DNA of 64,000 bases from Bacteroidales bacterium (GTDB taxonomy: Bacteria; Bacteroidota; Bacteroidia; Bacteroidales; Marinilabiliaceae): the NCBI GenBank assembly GCA_017960905.1, contig JAGCYH010000038.1:1-64000 (forward strand), written 5' to 3'. The translations under genes were made by a program, and so were the position numbers. Positions 1 to 8,745 of the stretch are shown piece by piece. The notes beneath the pieces are model-generated. The model saw only the letters and a program-made list of their open reading frames with translations, did not search any database and was not told the DNA's origin. The stretch's first letter is position 1, and each line of letters starts with the position of its first letter.

Positions 1-28
1 AATTAATAATTAATAATTAATAATTAAT
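1..28. repeat. Short tandem repeat, four copies of a 7-mer
   Basis: The window opens with four perfect head-to-tail copies of AATTAAT. It lies beyond the 3' end of rlmD and may extend to the left of the window. The rest of bases 29-90 shows no gene or clear signal. Confidence 0.8.
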
Positions 29-90
29 CACGGAACACTTTACTCCTTACTCAGTATACTTTATTCTGTTCATCACACCCCGTCTGTGTG

Positions 91-1509
91 TTACATATTT
101 TCTCTCAGTTCGAGCGCGACAACCGATTCGACGTGGTGTGTGTGCGGAAACATATCGACAGGGCGCATGGCCACTACGCGGTAATGTGCGTCGAGCATGT
201 TGATGTCGCGGGCTTGCGTGGCAGAGTTGCAGCTGACGTAAACGATACGCCGTGGCGAAGCCAAAAGTATCGTGTCGATAACGTCGGAGTGCATGCCGGC
301 GCGCGGCGGGTCGACAATCATCACATCGGGCGTGCCGTGCTGCTCAATGAAGCTCATTGTCAGTACGTCTTTCATGTCGCCGGCGAAAAACTCGGTATTC
401 TCTATCCCGTTGATGGCCGAGTTGACTTTTGCATCTTCGATGGCTTCGGGAACGTATTCGATGCCAATTACTTTGCGCGCTTGCCGCGCAACGAAGTTGG
501 CTATAGTGCCGGTGCCGGTATAAAGGTCGTAAACTGTCTCGTTGCCAGTTAGTTGCGCGTATTCACGCGCAACTTTGTAGAGCTCGTACGCTTGCAGCGA
601 GTTGGTCTGATAGAACGATTTCGGGCCGATTTTGAACTTTATGCCTTCCATCTCTTCCATTATGAAGCTGTTACCGAAGTAAGTGCAAACATCGAGGTCG
701 GTAATGGTGTCGTTGGCTTTCGGGTTGATGACGTACATGAGCGAAGTGATTTGCGGAAACGCAACATGCATTGCTTCAAGCAGTTGCTCGCGCTGTTTTT
801 GGTCTTCGCGGAAAAAGGTAACAATAACCATCACATCGCCTGTTGATGCGGTGCGGATGATGAGCGTGCGCAGGAAGCCGGCCTGCTGTTTGAGGTCGAA
901 AAACTCGAGCTTATGCTCTATGGCATAAGCCTTTATCCAGTTGCGTATTGAGTTCGAAGGCTCAGCCTGCAAGTGGCACTCGTCGATGTCGACTACCTTG
1001 TCGAATAGTCCGGGCACGTGGAATCCGAGCCCTTCGCGCTGCTTGAGTTCTTCGCCCGACTGCATCTCTTCGGCCGACAGCCAGCGGCGGTTCGAAAAGG
1101 TGAATTCGAGTTTGTTGCGGTAGTATCGGTTTTTGGCCGATGCTAAAATGGGCTGTTGCTCAGGTAGTTGCACTTTGCCAATGCGTTTGAGATTGTTGAG
1201 AACTTCGCGTGCCTTGAATTCGAGCTGACGCTCGTAGGGCATGTTCTGCCATTTGCAGCCGCCGCACGTGCCGAAGTTGCGGCAGAACGGTTCGACCCTT
1301 ATGGGCGAATATTTGTGGAAGGCAACTACGTTGCCTTCGTAATAGCTGCTGCGTTTCTTGGTAATCTGCACGTCGACAATGTCGCCCGGCACAGCGCCGT
1401 TGACGAATACCACAATGTCGTCCACGCGGCTTATAGCCTTGCCTTCAGCTGCTACGTCGGTTATCTCGACGTTGAGCAGCAACGGTTTGTTTTTTCTTGA
1501 ACGTCCCAC
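91..1509 (-). CDS. rlmD: 23S rRNA (uracil-5-)-methyltransferase, RlmD/RumA type
   Basis: SAM-dependent enzyme that methylates C5 of a uridine in 23S rRNA (U1939 in E. coli for RlmD). The 472-aa protein has an N-terminal TRAM RNA-binding region (about residues 10-65). Iron-sulfur cysteines follow at C76, C82 and C85 (C-x5-C-x2-C), with a probable fourth in the DECHL segment. The Rossmann methyltransferase domain contains YDLYTGTGTI (SAM binding) and DPPRAG. The catalytic nucleophile is C427 in the VSCN motif and the general base is probably E461 in HHVE. Length is normal for the family. It is a monocistronic leftward gene. The exact uridine target cannot be told from sequence, because RlmC, RlmD and their relatives are close. 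Confidence 0.92.
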   Translation of the reverse strand: MGRSRKNKPLLLNVEITDVAAEGKAISRVDDIVVFVNGAVPGDIVDVQITKKRSSYYEGNVVAFHKYSPIRVEPFCRNFGTCGGCKWQNMPYERQLEFKAREVLNNLKRIGKVQLPEQQPILASAKNRYYRNKLEFTFSNRRWLSAEEMQSGEELKQREGLGFHVPGLFDKVVDIDECHLQAEPSNSIRNWIKAYAIEHKLEFFDLKQQAGFLRTLIIRTASTGDVMVIVTFFREDQKQREQLLEAMHVAFPQITSLMYVINPKANDTITDLDVCTYFGNSFIMEEMEGIKFKIGPKSFYQTNSLQAYELYKVAREYAQLTGNETVYDLYTGTGTIANFVARQARKVIGIEYVPEAIEDAKVNSAINGIENTEFFAGDMKDVLTMSFIEQHGTPDVMIVDPPRAGMHSDVIDTILLASPRRIVYVSCNSATQARDINMLDAHYRVVAMRPVDMFPHTHHVESVVALELRENM

Positions 1510-1532
1510 AAAAACTCTCTTTTTTTCGACTG

Positions 1533-1540
1533 CAAAAATA
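1533..1540 (-). promoter_or_regulatory. Candidate -7 element of the rlmD promoter
   Basis: TATTTTTG on the minus strand fits the Bacteroidota primary-sigma -7 consensus TAnnTTTG and lies 23 bases before the rlmD start. No convincing -33 TTTG is seen at the expected distance, so the call is tentative. Confidence 0.4.
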
Positions 1541-1557
1541 GCAAATTTTTAAATATC

Positions 1558-1592
1558 GAGGGCTGATAAGACATCACGTCTTGTCAGCCCTC
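1558..1592. terminator. Hairpin terminator between GH115 gene and rlmD
   Basis: A 15-bp stem with a single G-U type mismatch and a 5-base loop (ATCAC) lies 37 bases past the GH115 stop codon. It would end leftward transcription from the GH115 gene before the rlmD promoter. The U-tract is weak. Confidence 0.6.
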
Positions 1593-1629
1593 TTTGAATC
1601 TAAAAAAAACAAAAAAACATGAAGTCGGT

Positions 1630-4194
1630 TTAATTCCCTTTCACCCTTTTGGCTTCATTACCAAAGAGATACGAGGGTTTGTAGCCGCCGTAGTCGATGA
1701 CGATTTTCTCGAATACGATGCCCGCGTGTAAGGGCTTGATAGTGAGCGAAAAAAGTCCGTCGGCGCTTTGCGGCAGCTTAAGTGTTGTCTCTGTGTCGAC
1801 CACGCGGCCTGCAACGGTCGGATAGTAGACAGAGTATATGTTCTCGGGGTTTTCGTTGAGGTTGGCGTTGAAATTCACCACATTGGCCTCGCCGCCTTCA
1901 AATCCGACGCTGTAGCAGTGGCCTGACGGTTCGAGGAAGGGCAGTGTGGATTTTGTTACAACGTGCACTTTCACACTGCCGACGTCGGTCGGCAGTTTCA
2001 CTTTGTAGGTGAGCGTGGCGCCGTCGGTTGGGGCGGAGTAGGGCATGAGTGCCACGCCGCTCAGAGTGCGACCCATATACGGTATGACGGTCCACTTGGC
2101 GTTTTTCGCATCTTTCGATGCGAAAAAGTGTTCAGCCTCAATTGACAGCGTGCCGTTTTCGCCTTCGAAAACGTTTATTTCGTTCGATTTCTGCTCAACT
2201 CTGACGATTCTCGGCAGTCGGTCTTTGGGGAAGTTGTCGTTCCACGAGAAGTAACCTATGTGCTTCTGTATCATCATTCCGTTCCATTTTCCGCCGGCGA
2301 TGTTGGTGTTGTACTCGGCGCAAAGCACCGAGTCGCGCCGGAAGCATTTCTCGGTAAGGTCGGCCCAATAGTTGGCTGCAATGTCGCCTTCGGCGGCCAA
2401 ACGATTGTTCATGGCTTGCGCGTAGTACATTTCGTACACATTGCCCATGGCCTGTATGGGGAAAAGAATGAGCTGCTGGTATGTGTCGCGGTATTTTGGT
2501 TCCAAGGTCATATATTGACGCAGAGCGTCAACTTCGAGGCTTTTGTATTCGCCAACCACTTGCGCCCATTCGCCGCTTTCGAGGTTGTAGGTGCGCGCGT
2601 CGAGCATCTCGGCTGTTCGGCGGCCGCTGTATTTACAGCAGAGGTTGAGAATGCGTGTGGCTTCATCGGCATTGGCTTCGCCAAATTGCTGCGCACAGAA
2701 TGTGCGCGTATGGTCGAGCAGGTTGTCGGCGTTGATTCCGTTGGAGTTCCAGGCCATATTGAGGAACAGTGTTATCGGATATTCCATCGGTTTGAGATCG
2801 CCAACGTTGAGCACCCATAACTTGTTGATACCAAATTCGTTGCAAAGTTGCATCTGCTCCCAGAGGTTCTGGATAGGCGTAACGTTGAGCCACTTCGAGT
2901 TGCGTGGCGCGCCCACATAATCGACGTGGTAGTACATGCCCCATCCGCCTTTGCGCTTGCGCTCTTCGGCGTTGGGCACGCGGCGTACGTCGCCCCAGTT
3001 GTCGTCGCTCAGGAGCATGATGACGTCGTCGGGCAGGCGGAGGCCTATGTCGTAGAAGTGCTGCACCTCTTTATAAAGCGCCCACACTTGTGGGCGCTGC
3101 TCGGCGGGCTTGCCTGTAACGTCTTTTATTATCTGGCGCTGGTTGTTGATTATCTTGCGCAAGAGCGCAAGATTGCGCTCGTCGTCGCTTACGTATTCGT
3201 CGTCGTGGCCTTCGCGACCGCCGAGAGGTGTGTCGCCATCGCCGCGCATGCCTATTGTTATGAGGTCTTCATTGCCGCGCGCACGCACCATGCCTTCGCG
3301 GAAAAACTTGTCGATATTTTCTTGATTGGATGCGTAATCCCATACACCCTCAGAACCACCTTTGCGCACCCATTCCTGATGGTTGCGTGCCATGGGTTCG
3401 TGGTGTGAAGTGCCCATTATTATGCCCATGTCGTTGGCAGTCTGCGAGTTAAGCTCGTCGTCGGCGTAGAACGACCAGCCCCACATGGCGGGCCACATGA
3501 AGTTGGCTCTGAGGCGCAGAAGAAGTTCGAACACACGAGCGTAGAAACGGTGGTCGCCATAGTCGGTACCATAAGTATTTTTAACCCAGGTTGTTAGGCA
3601 TGGGGCTTCATCGTTGAGAAAAATGCCGCGATAGCGCACAGCAGGTTCACCTGCTGTGTATTCGCCGTTTCTGATGTAGAGATTGTCGTGATGTTCCGAA
3701 GGAACATCGGCCCAGTCGTACCAAGGCGAGACGCCCAGTTGCTCGCTCAGCTCGTAAACGCCGTAGATAGCGCCGCGGCGGTCGGATCCGGCTATCACAA
3801 GAGCTTTCTCTACGCCAGCCATCGGCTTGTCGATGGTGAGCATAAGATATTTCTCTGTTTTGCCATCGAGTTTGGCACGGTCGATTTTCTTGGCCTTGAT
3901 GAGTTGCTTTATATATTTGCTTTCGGGCGAACCGACGATAATGGCATTGCTTGCACTTTGTACAATTTCGGCTTTCGTGCCGCAGACGCGTTCAAAATCG
4001 TTTTGCAGATTTCCGACCGCAATGCGAACGCCAATATTGTCGGCATCATCGACGATGATAGCCGTCGGTTTGCCGTTTTTTATTAGGCAGAAAGAATCAT
4101 CTGACATGTTTTCAGCTGTTATGCCAAAATTATCTTTGGCATAAGCGGCTGATACATAGATTATTATAATAAATGATAATAGCAGTTTTTTCAT
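1630..4194 (-). CDS. Glycoside hydrolase family 115, probable xylan alpha-1,2-glucuronidase
   Basis: GH115 enzymes release 4-O-methyl-glucuronic or glucuronic acid side chains from glucuronoxylan. The 854-aa product has a Sec signal peptide (residues 1-19, ending SAAYA), so it is exported. After a small N-terminal domain (about 25-170) comes the catalytic barrel, recognisable from segments such as YRGIFLNDEAP, NFMWPAMWGWSF, MGTSHHEPMARN and LLSDDNWGDVRRVP. The C-terminal part (about 680-850) resembles the family's beta-rich domain. No SusC/SusD pair, other carbohydrate-active gene or dedicated regulator lies beside it, so it appears to be an isolated enzyme. The substrate is inferred from the family. 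Confidence 0.85.
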   Translation of the reverse strand: MKKLLLSFIIIIYVSAAYAKDNFGITAENMSDDSFCLIKNGKPTAIIVDDADNIGVRIAVGNLQNDFERVCGTKAEIVQSASNAIIVGSPESKYIKQLIKAKKIDRAKLDGKTEKYLMLTIDKPMAGVEKALVIAGSDRRGAIYGVYELSEQLGVSPWYDWADVPSEHHDNLYIRNGEYTAGEPAVRYRGIFLNDEAPCLTTWVKNTYGTDYGDHRFYARVFELLLRLRANFMWPAMWGWSFYADDELNSQTANDMGIIMGTSHHEPMARNHQEWVRKGGSEGVWDYASNQENIDKFFREGMVRARGNEDLITIGMRGDGDTPLGGREGHDDEYVSDDERNLALLRKIINNQRQIIKDVTGKPAEQRPQVWALYKEVQHFYDIGLRLPDDVIMLLSDDNWGDVRRVPNAEERKRKGGWGMYYHVDYVGAPRNSKWLNVTPIQNLWEQMQLCNEFGINKLWVLNVGDLKPMEYPITLFLNMAWNSNGINADNLLDHTRTFCAQQFGEANADEATRILNLCCKYSGRRTAEMLDARTYNLESGEWAQVVGEYKSLEVDALRQYMTLEPKYRDTYQQLILFPIQAMGNVYEMYYAQAMNNRLAAEGDIAANYWADLTEKCFRRDSVLCAEYNTNIAGGKWNGMMIQKHIGYFSWNDNFPKDRLPRIVRVEQKSNEINVFEGENGTLSIEAEHFFASKDAKNAKWTVIPYMGRTLSGVALMPYSAPTDGATLTYKVKLPTDVGSVKVHVVTKSTLPFLEPSGHCYSVGFEGGEANVVNFNANLNENPENIYSVYYPTVAGRVVDTETTLKLPQSADGLFSLTIKPLHAGIVFEKIVIDYGGYKPSYLFGNEAKRVKGN

Positions 4195-4398
4195 CTCACA
4201 AGAACAGTTTTCGTTTTTCGGTTTGTAAAATTACAGCGTCTTTTTGGCCAAAAAAATAGTGTGTAACATTAAGCAAGCAAATTGTAACATGGCGTCATCA
4301 ATTTTCCCCCCTTCAAAAAAAAATGCAGATATTTCGCAAAAAAGCATTGTTTTTAAAGTAAAATGCATTATCTTCGTTTTTTGTAAAAACAAAGCAAT

Positions 4399-4716
4399 AT
4401 GCAGAAGGAAAAAGCGATATACGACACGGTGAGAATACTGATGGCTATCTCATTGTTTTGCATCACGTTAATAGACATGACGGGGGTGCTTGAGGCCGGT
4501 TCGATATTCGACGACGATGCCGTATCGTCGTCGGCGCCAGCGGCTACGCCGGGCGAAATCATTCTGTTTGTCCTTGCCTCGGTTTATCTTGTGCTTGTGG
4601 GCGTCAGAATGGCGCGGATAATCCACTCGCACATCTTCGCGTGGGCGTTGCGCTTTGTCGATATTATGGTTATCATTACGCTTTTTATCTATCTGTTCAA
4701 TTTCCTTCATTCGTAA
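4399..4716 (+). CDS. Small membrane protein of unknown function
   Basis: 105-aa protein with three hydrophobic segments at about residues 11-31, 53-70 and 84-103, so probably an inner-membrane protein. An acidic, serine/alanine-rich stretch (FDDDAVSSSAPAA, about 37-49) lies in the first loop. I do not recognise the family. It is the first gene of a rightward group and is followed after 21 bases by a YpfJ-type peptidase gene. A near-consensus -7 element (TATCTTCG, 4369-4376) with an upstream TTG lies 22 bases before the start. The codon choice and the clean position between promoter and next gene support it being real. Confidence 0.65.
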   Translation: MQKEKAIYDTVRILMAISLFCITLIDMTGVLEAGSIFDDDAVSSSAPAATPGEIILFVLASVYLVLVGVRMARIIHSHIFAWALRFVDIMVIITLFIYLFNFLHS

Positions 4717-4737
4717 AATATTATAAATAAATACATT

Positions 4738-5586
4738 ATGCGACTAACAGGACGAAGAGAGAGTACCAACGTCGATGACCGTCGCCGTAGCGGCGGTGCC
4801 GCCGGCGCCTCGATAGGCATTGGCGGTGTGGTTATTGCACTTATTATTATGCTTATGGGCGGCGACCCGTCGGAAGTGCTGCAAAGCGGTGTAAGCCAGA
4901 TGACAACTACTGAGGCTTACGAACCTACTCAGGAAGAGGAAAAACTGGCCACTTTCGCCAAACAGATTTTTGCTGGCACCGAAGATGTCTGGACCGATAT
5001 TTTCAGCCAGATGGGGCGCACGTACGTGCCGCCCAAACTGGTGCTTTTCCATAGCAGTGTGCAGTCGGGTTGTGGCGGCGCCTCGGCTTCGTCGGGTCCG
5101 TTCTATTGTTCTGCCGACCAATGCGTTTACCTCGACTTGTCGTTCTTCAGTGATATGGAGCGCTCGCTCAAGGCTGGCGGCGACTTTGCCTATGCCTACG
5201 TGATTGCCCACGAAGTTGGCCATCACGTTCAGTATCTGCTTGGTACGCTTCAGAAAGCGCACGAGCAGATGGACAGAGTGAGCGAAACCGAAAGCAATAA
5301 AATAAGTGTGCGCCTCGAACTTCAGGCCGACTTCTACGCTGGCATCTGGGCTTACCACGACAATAAGAAATTCAACTCGCTCGAAGACGGCGACGTTGAG
5401 GAAGGCCTCAACGCAGCCTCGAAGATTGGCGACGACTACCTGCAGAAACGTGCCAAAGGCTACACCGTGCCCGAGTCGTTCAACCACGGCACGTCGGCGC
5501 AGCGCTCGCGATGGCTCAAAAAAGGCCTCTCGACAGGTAACGTCAACAACGGCGACACTTTCAATGTCGACTATTCTGACTTGTAA
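4738..5586 (+). CDS. YpfJ/KPN_02809-family neutral zinc metallopeptidase
   Basis: 282-aa protein with an arginine-rich N-terminus, one transmembrane segment (about residues 22-41) and a periplasmic peptidase domain. The zinc site is the HEVGHH motif (HExxH, H158-H162). A downstream acidic helix, RLELQADFYAGIW, probably supplies the third ligand. Paired cysteines occur in GCGGASA and YCSADQC. The N-terminal pattern RRESTNVDDRR followed by a glycine-rich membrane helix is typical of the family. The substrate is unknown in all members. It sits between a small membrane protein and an OmpA-family gene, all rightward, with short gaps that suggest co-transcription. Confidence 0.88.
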   Translation: MRLTGRRESTNVDDRRRSGGAAGASIGIGGVVIALIIMLMGGDPSEVLQSGVSQMTTTEAYEPTQEEEKLATFAKQIFAGTEDVWTDIFSQMGRTYVPPKLVLFHSSVQSGCGGASASSGPFYCSADQCVYLDLSFFSDMERSLKAGGDFAYAYVIAHEVGHHVQYLLGTLQKAHEQMDRVSETESNKISVRLELQADFYAGIWAYHDNKKFNSLEDGDVEEGLNAASKIGDDYLQKRAKGYTVPESFNHGTSAQRSRWLKKGLSTGNVNNGDTFNVDYSDL

Positions 5587-5609
5587 CAAACTGATAATAA
5601 GTTTATTGT

Positions 5610-7604
5610 ATGTTACGTGCACTGCTGTTCATCTTATGCCTGCTGATGGCGTGCCCTTCTTTCTCGCAGAAAAAAACGAAAAAGAAGCCGCAGGTAACAT
5701 ACTCTACTAAATCGAAAAAAGCTATCGCGCTCTATGAAGAAGGCCAAGATTTGATAATGCAAGAGCTTTATCCTCAGGCACTTGAAAAGTTCGAAGCGGC
5801 CAAGCAAATCGACAAAAACTTTGTCGAGACATATTTCATGTGTGCCGAGGCATATCAGAATACCGAGCGCTATCGCGAGCAATGCGAGAATCTGCGCATT
5901 GGCATCGGTCTCGATTCAACTCTCTATATTACAGCGTATTATCAGATGGGCCGAGCGTTGTGTTATTTGGGCGAATTTGCCGAAGCGACACAATGGCTCG
6001 AGCTTTACAAGAAATTCTCACAAGGTCAGAAAAAACGCAAGTACAACGCCGACGCGCTGCTTAAGCGCGCGCTTGTGGCCAAAGAGCTTATGGAGCATCC
6101 GGTCGACTACAATCCGCGCCTTGTGAGCAAAAACACCACTACCGACTACGACTCGTACTGGCCCAGCCTCACGCTCGATGAGGAGGAGCTCGTCTATACT
6201 ATTCTCTTGCCGCGCAACACCGACCAGCTGAAGGCAAATCCGCGTTTGCCGCGCTCTTCGGCCTTTTTCCACGAAGATTTGGTACTGAGCCGCCGTATCG
6301 AAGGCGAATGGCAACCGCCAGTGCCGGTTGTCAATGTCAACACCGACACCAACGAGGGCGCGCAGGCGCTCTCTGCCGACGGACAGTGGATGTTCTTCAC
6401 GGCCTGTGGCCGTGAAGACAGTAAAGGCAGTTGCGACCTCTATTTCTCGCGCCGCACCGAGTGGGGCTGGACAGAGCCCATCAATGTGGGTGCGCCAATC
6501 AACTCGCCCTACTGGGAGTCGCAGCCGTGCTTCTCGGCCGACGGACAGACGCTCTACTTCGTGAGCAACCGCCCCGGCGGGCATGGCGACGATGACATCT
6601 GGGCCGCCAAAATTGTTGGCTATGCCAACAATGGCGTGCCTATTTTCGGCAAAGTGGTCAATCTGGGCGATTCGATAAACACACCTGGCAAAGAGACTTC
6701 ACCATTTATTCATGCTGATAATCAGACACTTTACTTCTCGTCGAACGGTTGGCTCGGCATGGGAGGCCTCGATATTTTCTACAGCCGCCTCATTAACGAT
6801 TCCACTTGGACGCGCCCGACAAACATAGGCTATCCGATAAACACAATGCAAGACGAGAACGGACTGATAATCAATGCGAAAGGCGACATGGGCTATTGGT
6901 CGGCCACGCACATACTCGACAACGGTGTGCGCCGCAAAGAGCTTATGTGCTTCGACGTGCCCGAAAGCGCACGTCCGAAGTCGGTTTCGTATATCAAAGG
7001 TATGGTGTACGATGCCAAGACTAAAGCGCCTCTCGGCGCGAATCTTGAGCTGATACGACTCGACAACGGCGAGAAACAGGTTGATGCTCAGTCGAATACG
7101 TACGATGGACGCTTCATCGTCAATCTGCCTGCCGGACACGATTATGCACTTATAGTTAGCAAGCAAGGCTATTTGTTTCATTCTCAGAGCTTTGCTCTGA
7201 AAGAAACAAATTCTATCTCTGAACCGCTCATGCTCGATGTGCCGCTATCGCCACTTCTTGTTGGCGAGAAAATGGCTCTGCGCAACGTCTTCTTCGATTT
7301 CAATTCTACTGAATTGAAAGAAGAGTCGTTCATCGAACTCGATAAGCTCGTTCGCATTCTCAACGAAAACGAGAAGCTGCGCATTGAAATTGGCGGTCAC
7401 ACCGACAATGTCGGAAGTCAGGATTACAATCAGAAACTATCTGAAGGCCGCGCCCGCACTACGGTTCAGTATCTGATATCGAAGGGTATAAGCAAGCAGC
7501 GGATAACCTACAAGGGCTACGGATTCAGCAAGCCCGAGGCCTCGAACGACACCGACGAAGGCCGTGCCCTCAACCGACGCATTGAAGCTAAGATAATTGA
7601 ATAG
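5610..7604 (+). CDS. TPR-PD40-OmpA envelope protein
   Basis: 664-aa exported protein. A signal peptide (about residues 1-20, ending CPSFSQ) is followed by tetratricopeptide-like repeats (about 35-150), WD40-like PD40 beta-propeller repeats with DG-x-LYF-x-SNR type motifs (about 170-430) and a carboxypeptidase-regulatory-like fold (about 450-540). The last 110 residues form an OmpA/MotB peptidoglycan-binding domain (FDFNST, GGHTDNVG, NQKLSEGRA, NRRIE). This architecture is common in Bacteroidota and anchors outer-membrane complexes to peptidoglycan; PorE of the type IX secretion system is one such protein. Whether this copy is PorE-like cannot be decided without other type IX genes, and none are seen here. 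Confidence 0.85.
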   Translation: MLRALLFILCLLMACPSFSQKKTKKKPQVTYSTKSKKAIALYEEGQDLIMQELYPQALEKFEAAKQIDKNFVETYFMCAEAYQNTERYREQCENLRIGIGLDSTLYITAYYQMGRALCYLGEFAEATQWLELYKKFSQGQKKRKYNADALLKRALVAKELMEHPVDYNPRLVSKNTTTDYDSYWPSLTLDEEELVYTILLPRNTDQLKANPRLPRSSAFFHEDLVLSRRIEGEWQPPVPVVNVNTDTNEGAQALSADGQWMFFTACGREDSKGSCDLYFSRRTEWGWTEPINVGAPINSPYWESQPCFSADGQTLYFVSNRPGGHGDDDIWAAKIVGYANNGVPIFGKVVNLGDSINTPGKETSPFIHADNQTLYFSSNGWLGMGGLDIFYSRLINDSTWTRPTNIGYPINTMQDENGLIINAKGDMGYWSATHILDNGVRRKELMCFDVPESARPKSVSYIKGMVYDAKTKAPLGANLELIRLDNGEKQVDAQSNTYDGRFIVNLPAGHDYALIVSKQGYLFHSQSFALKETNSISEPLMLDVPLSPLLVGEKMALRNVFFDFNSTELKEESFIELDKLVRILNENEKLRIEIGGHTDNVGSQDYNQKLSEGRARTTVQYLISKGISKQRITYKGYGFSKPEASNDTDEGRALNRRIEAKIIE

Positions 7605-7644
7605 ATTTTTGTAAAATACAGATAATAAACAAATTACAAAAGAA

Positions 7645-8181
7645 ATGAATTGGAAAGTTGGTGAAACAAAGGAATTGATAAAGACGCCTATTTGGACCGT
7701 TTGTACCACGCACAAGACCGACCCAGCCGGCCGCGAGCGCGATTACGTCACGCTAAAGTCGCCCGATTGGGTGTGCGCTGTTGTGCGCCTTGGCGCACAA
7801 AGCGACCGATTCGTCATGGTGCGTCAGTTCCGCCACGGCATCAACAAGCTGACTGTTGAGTTCCCGTGCGGCATGGTCGATGGCGAAGAGACGGCAAAAG
7901 AGGCTCTGTTGCGTGAGCTCGACGAGGAGGTTGGCATCAAAGATGCCAACATCGTTTCGGCGGAGTTGCTCTACGAGGCTTGTCCTAATCCGGCTTTCAT
8001 GAACAATCGTATGTCGTGCTATTATCTGGTAGTCAGTGGGTTAGGTAACAGTCGACCCGATGAGGACGAGTTCCTCGAAACGGTTGTGATGTCGGCCAAA
8101 GAGGTTGACGAAACGGTTGCCGCCGCCGATTACAACGTAATGATGAAGCACGCATGGTTGCTTTGCAAACGATTCTTATAG
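7645..8181 (+). CDS. NUDIX hydrolase, ADP-ribose pyrophosphatase-like
   Basis: 178-aa protein with a NUDIX box beginning at GMVDGEETAKEALLRELDE and continuing EVG, i.e. G-x5-E-x7-RE-x2-EE-x-G. The box binds metal and hydrolyses nucleoside diphosphates linked to another group. The preceding FRHGINKLTVEFP segment is typical of the ADP-ribose pyrophosphatase (NudF-like) branch, where it forms part of the substrate pocket. It is the last gene of the rightward group, 40 bases after the OmpA-family gene, and is closed by a bidirectional terminator. The exact substrate is inferred. Confidence 0.82.
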   Translation: MNWKVGETKELIKTPIWTVCTTHKTDPAGRERDYVTLKSPDWVCAVVRLGAQSDRFVMVRQFRHGINKLTVEFPCGMVDGEETAKEALLRELDEEVGIKDANIVSAELLYEACPNPAFMNNRMSCYYLVVSGLGNSRPDEDEFLETVVMSAKEVDETVAAADYNVMMKHAWLLCKRFL

Positions 8182-8205
8182 TGATAGTTGTGATGACTAT
8201 ATAAC

Positions 8206-8237
8206 AAAAAAGTTGGCCCTCACGGGTCAACTTTTTT
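8206..8237. terminator. Bidirectional terminator between NUDIX gene and yqeY
   Basis: A 14-bp stem with one G-U pair and a 4-base loop (TCAC) has A6 on one flank and T6 on the other. It serves both the rightward NUDIX gene and the leftward dcw/yqeY transcript, which converge here. Confidence 0.85.
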
Positions 8238-8262
8238 GCTTTTAGAAAACCAATCGGTCTTG

Positions 8263-8718
8263 TTACGACAGCAGACGTTTCACGCAATCGGAAATGTCTT
8301 TGCCGTCGGCAAGTCCGGCAAGCTCTTTCGAGGCTACGCCCATCACTTTGCCCATGTCCTTCATTGTTGAAGCACCGACTTTCTCGATGATGGCTTTCAC
8401 CTTGTTTTCGAGCTCTTCCGCCGACATGGCGGCAGGCAAGTACGACTCTATCACGTCGGCTTGCTGGGTTTCCACTTCTGCAAGGTCGGCCCGACCTTGC
8501 TCTATATAGAGTTTGGCTGTGTCTCGACGTTGTTTCACCATTTTTTTCATAATCTTCATTGCCTCTCCGTCGTCGAGGTCGGCGTTGGCGCCTTTGGCTG
8601 TCTTCGCCTCAATGAATTCTTTTTTAATGCCGCGCAGCGCATCGAGTTTTACTGTTTCGCGTGCCTTCATCGCTGCCATTATGTCCTTTGAAATCTGATC
8701 GAAATAACTCATGGTCAA
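8263..8718 (-). CDS. yqeY: GatB/YqeY domain protein
   Basis: 151-aa protein matching the YqeY family, which is related to the C-terminal tRNA-binding tail domain of GatB, a subunit of the Asp/Glu-tRNA amidotransferase. Typical features are the lysine-rich helix ETVKLDALRGIKKEFIEAK, the KQRRDTAKLYIEQGRADLAE stretch and the motif SYLPAAMSAEELE. Length is standard. Its role is not firmly known; a tRNA-linked function is suspected. It follows ftsZ after 27 bases, an arrangement seen in other Bacteroidota, and is probably the last gene of the dcw transcript. Confidence 0.88.
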   Translation of the reverse strand: MTMSYFDQISKDIMAAMKARETVKLDALRGIKKEFIEAKTAKGANADLDDGEAMKIMKKMVKQRRDTAKLYIEQGRADLAEVETQQADVIESYLPAAMSAEELENKVKAIIEKVGASTMKDMGKVMGVASKELAGLADGKDISDCVKRLLS

Positions 8719-8745
8719 TGTTTTATTTTGTTATTATACTTTTTG

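Noticed and set aside
4744..5622. 292-codon minus-strand frame opposite the YpfJ-type peptidase
   Set aside because: It is a shadow of the real gene; its product has no recognisable domain, while the plus strand has HExxH and a complete family match.
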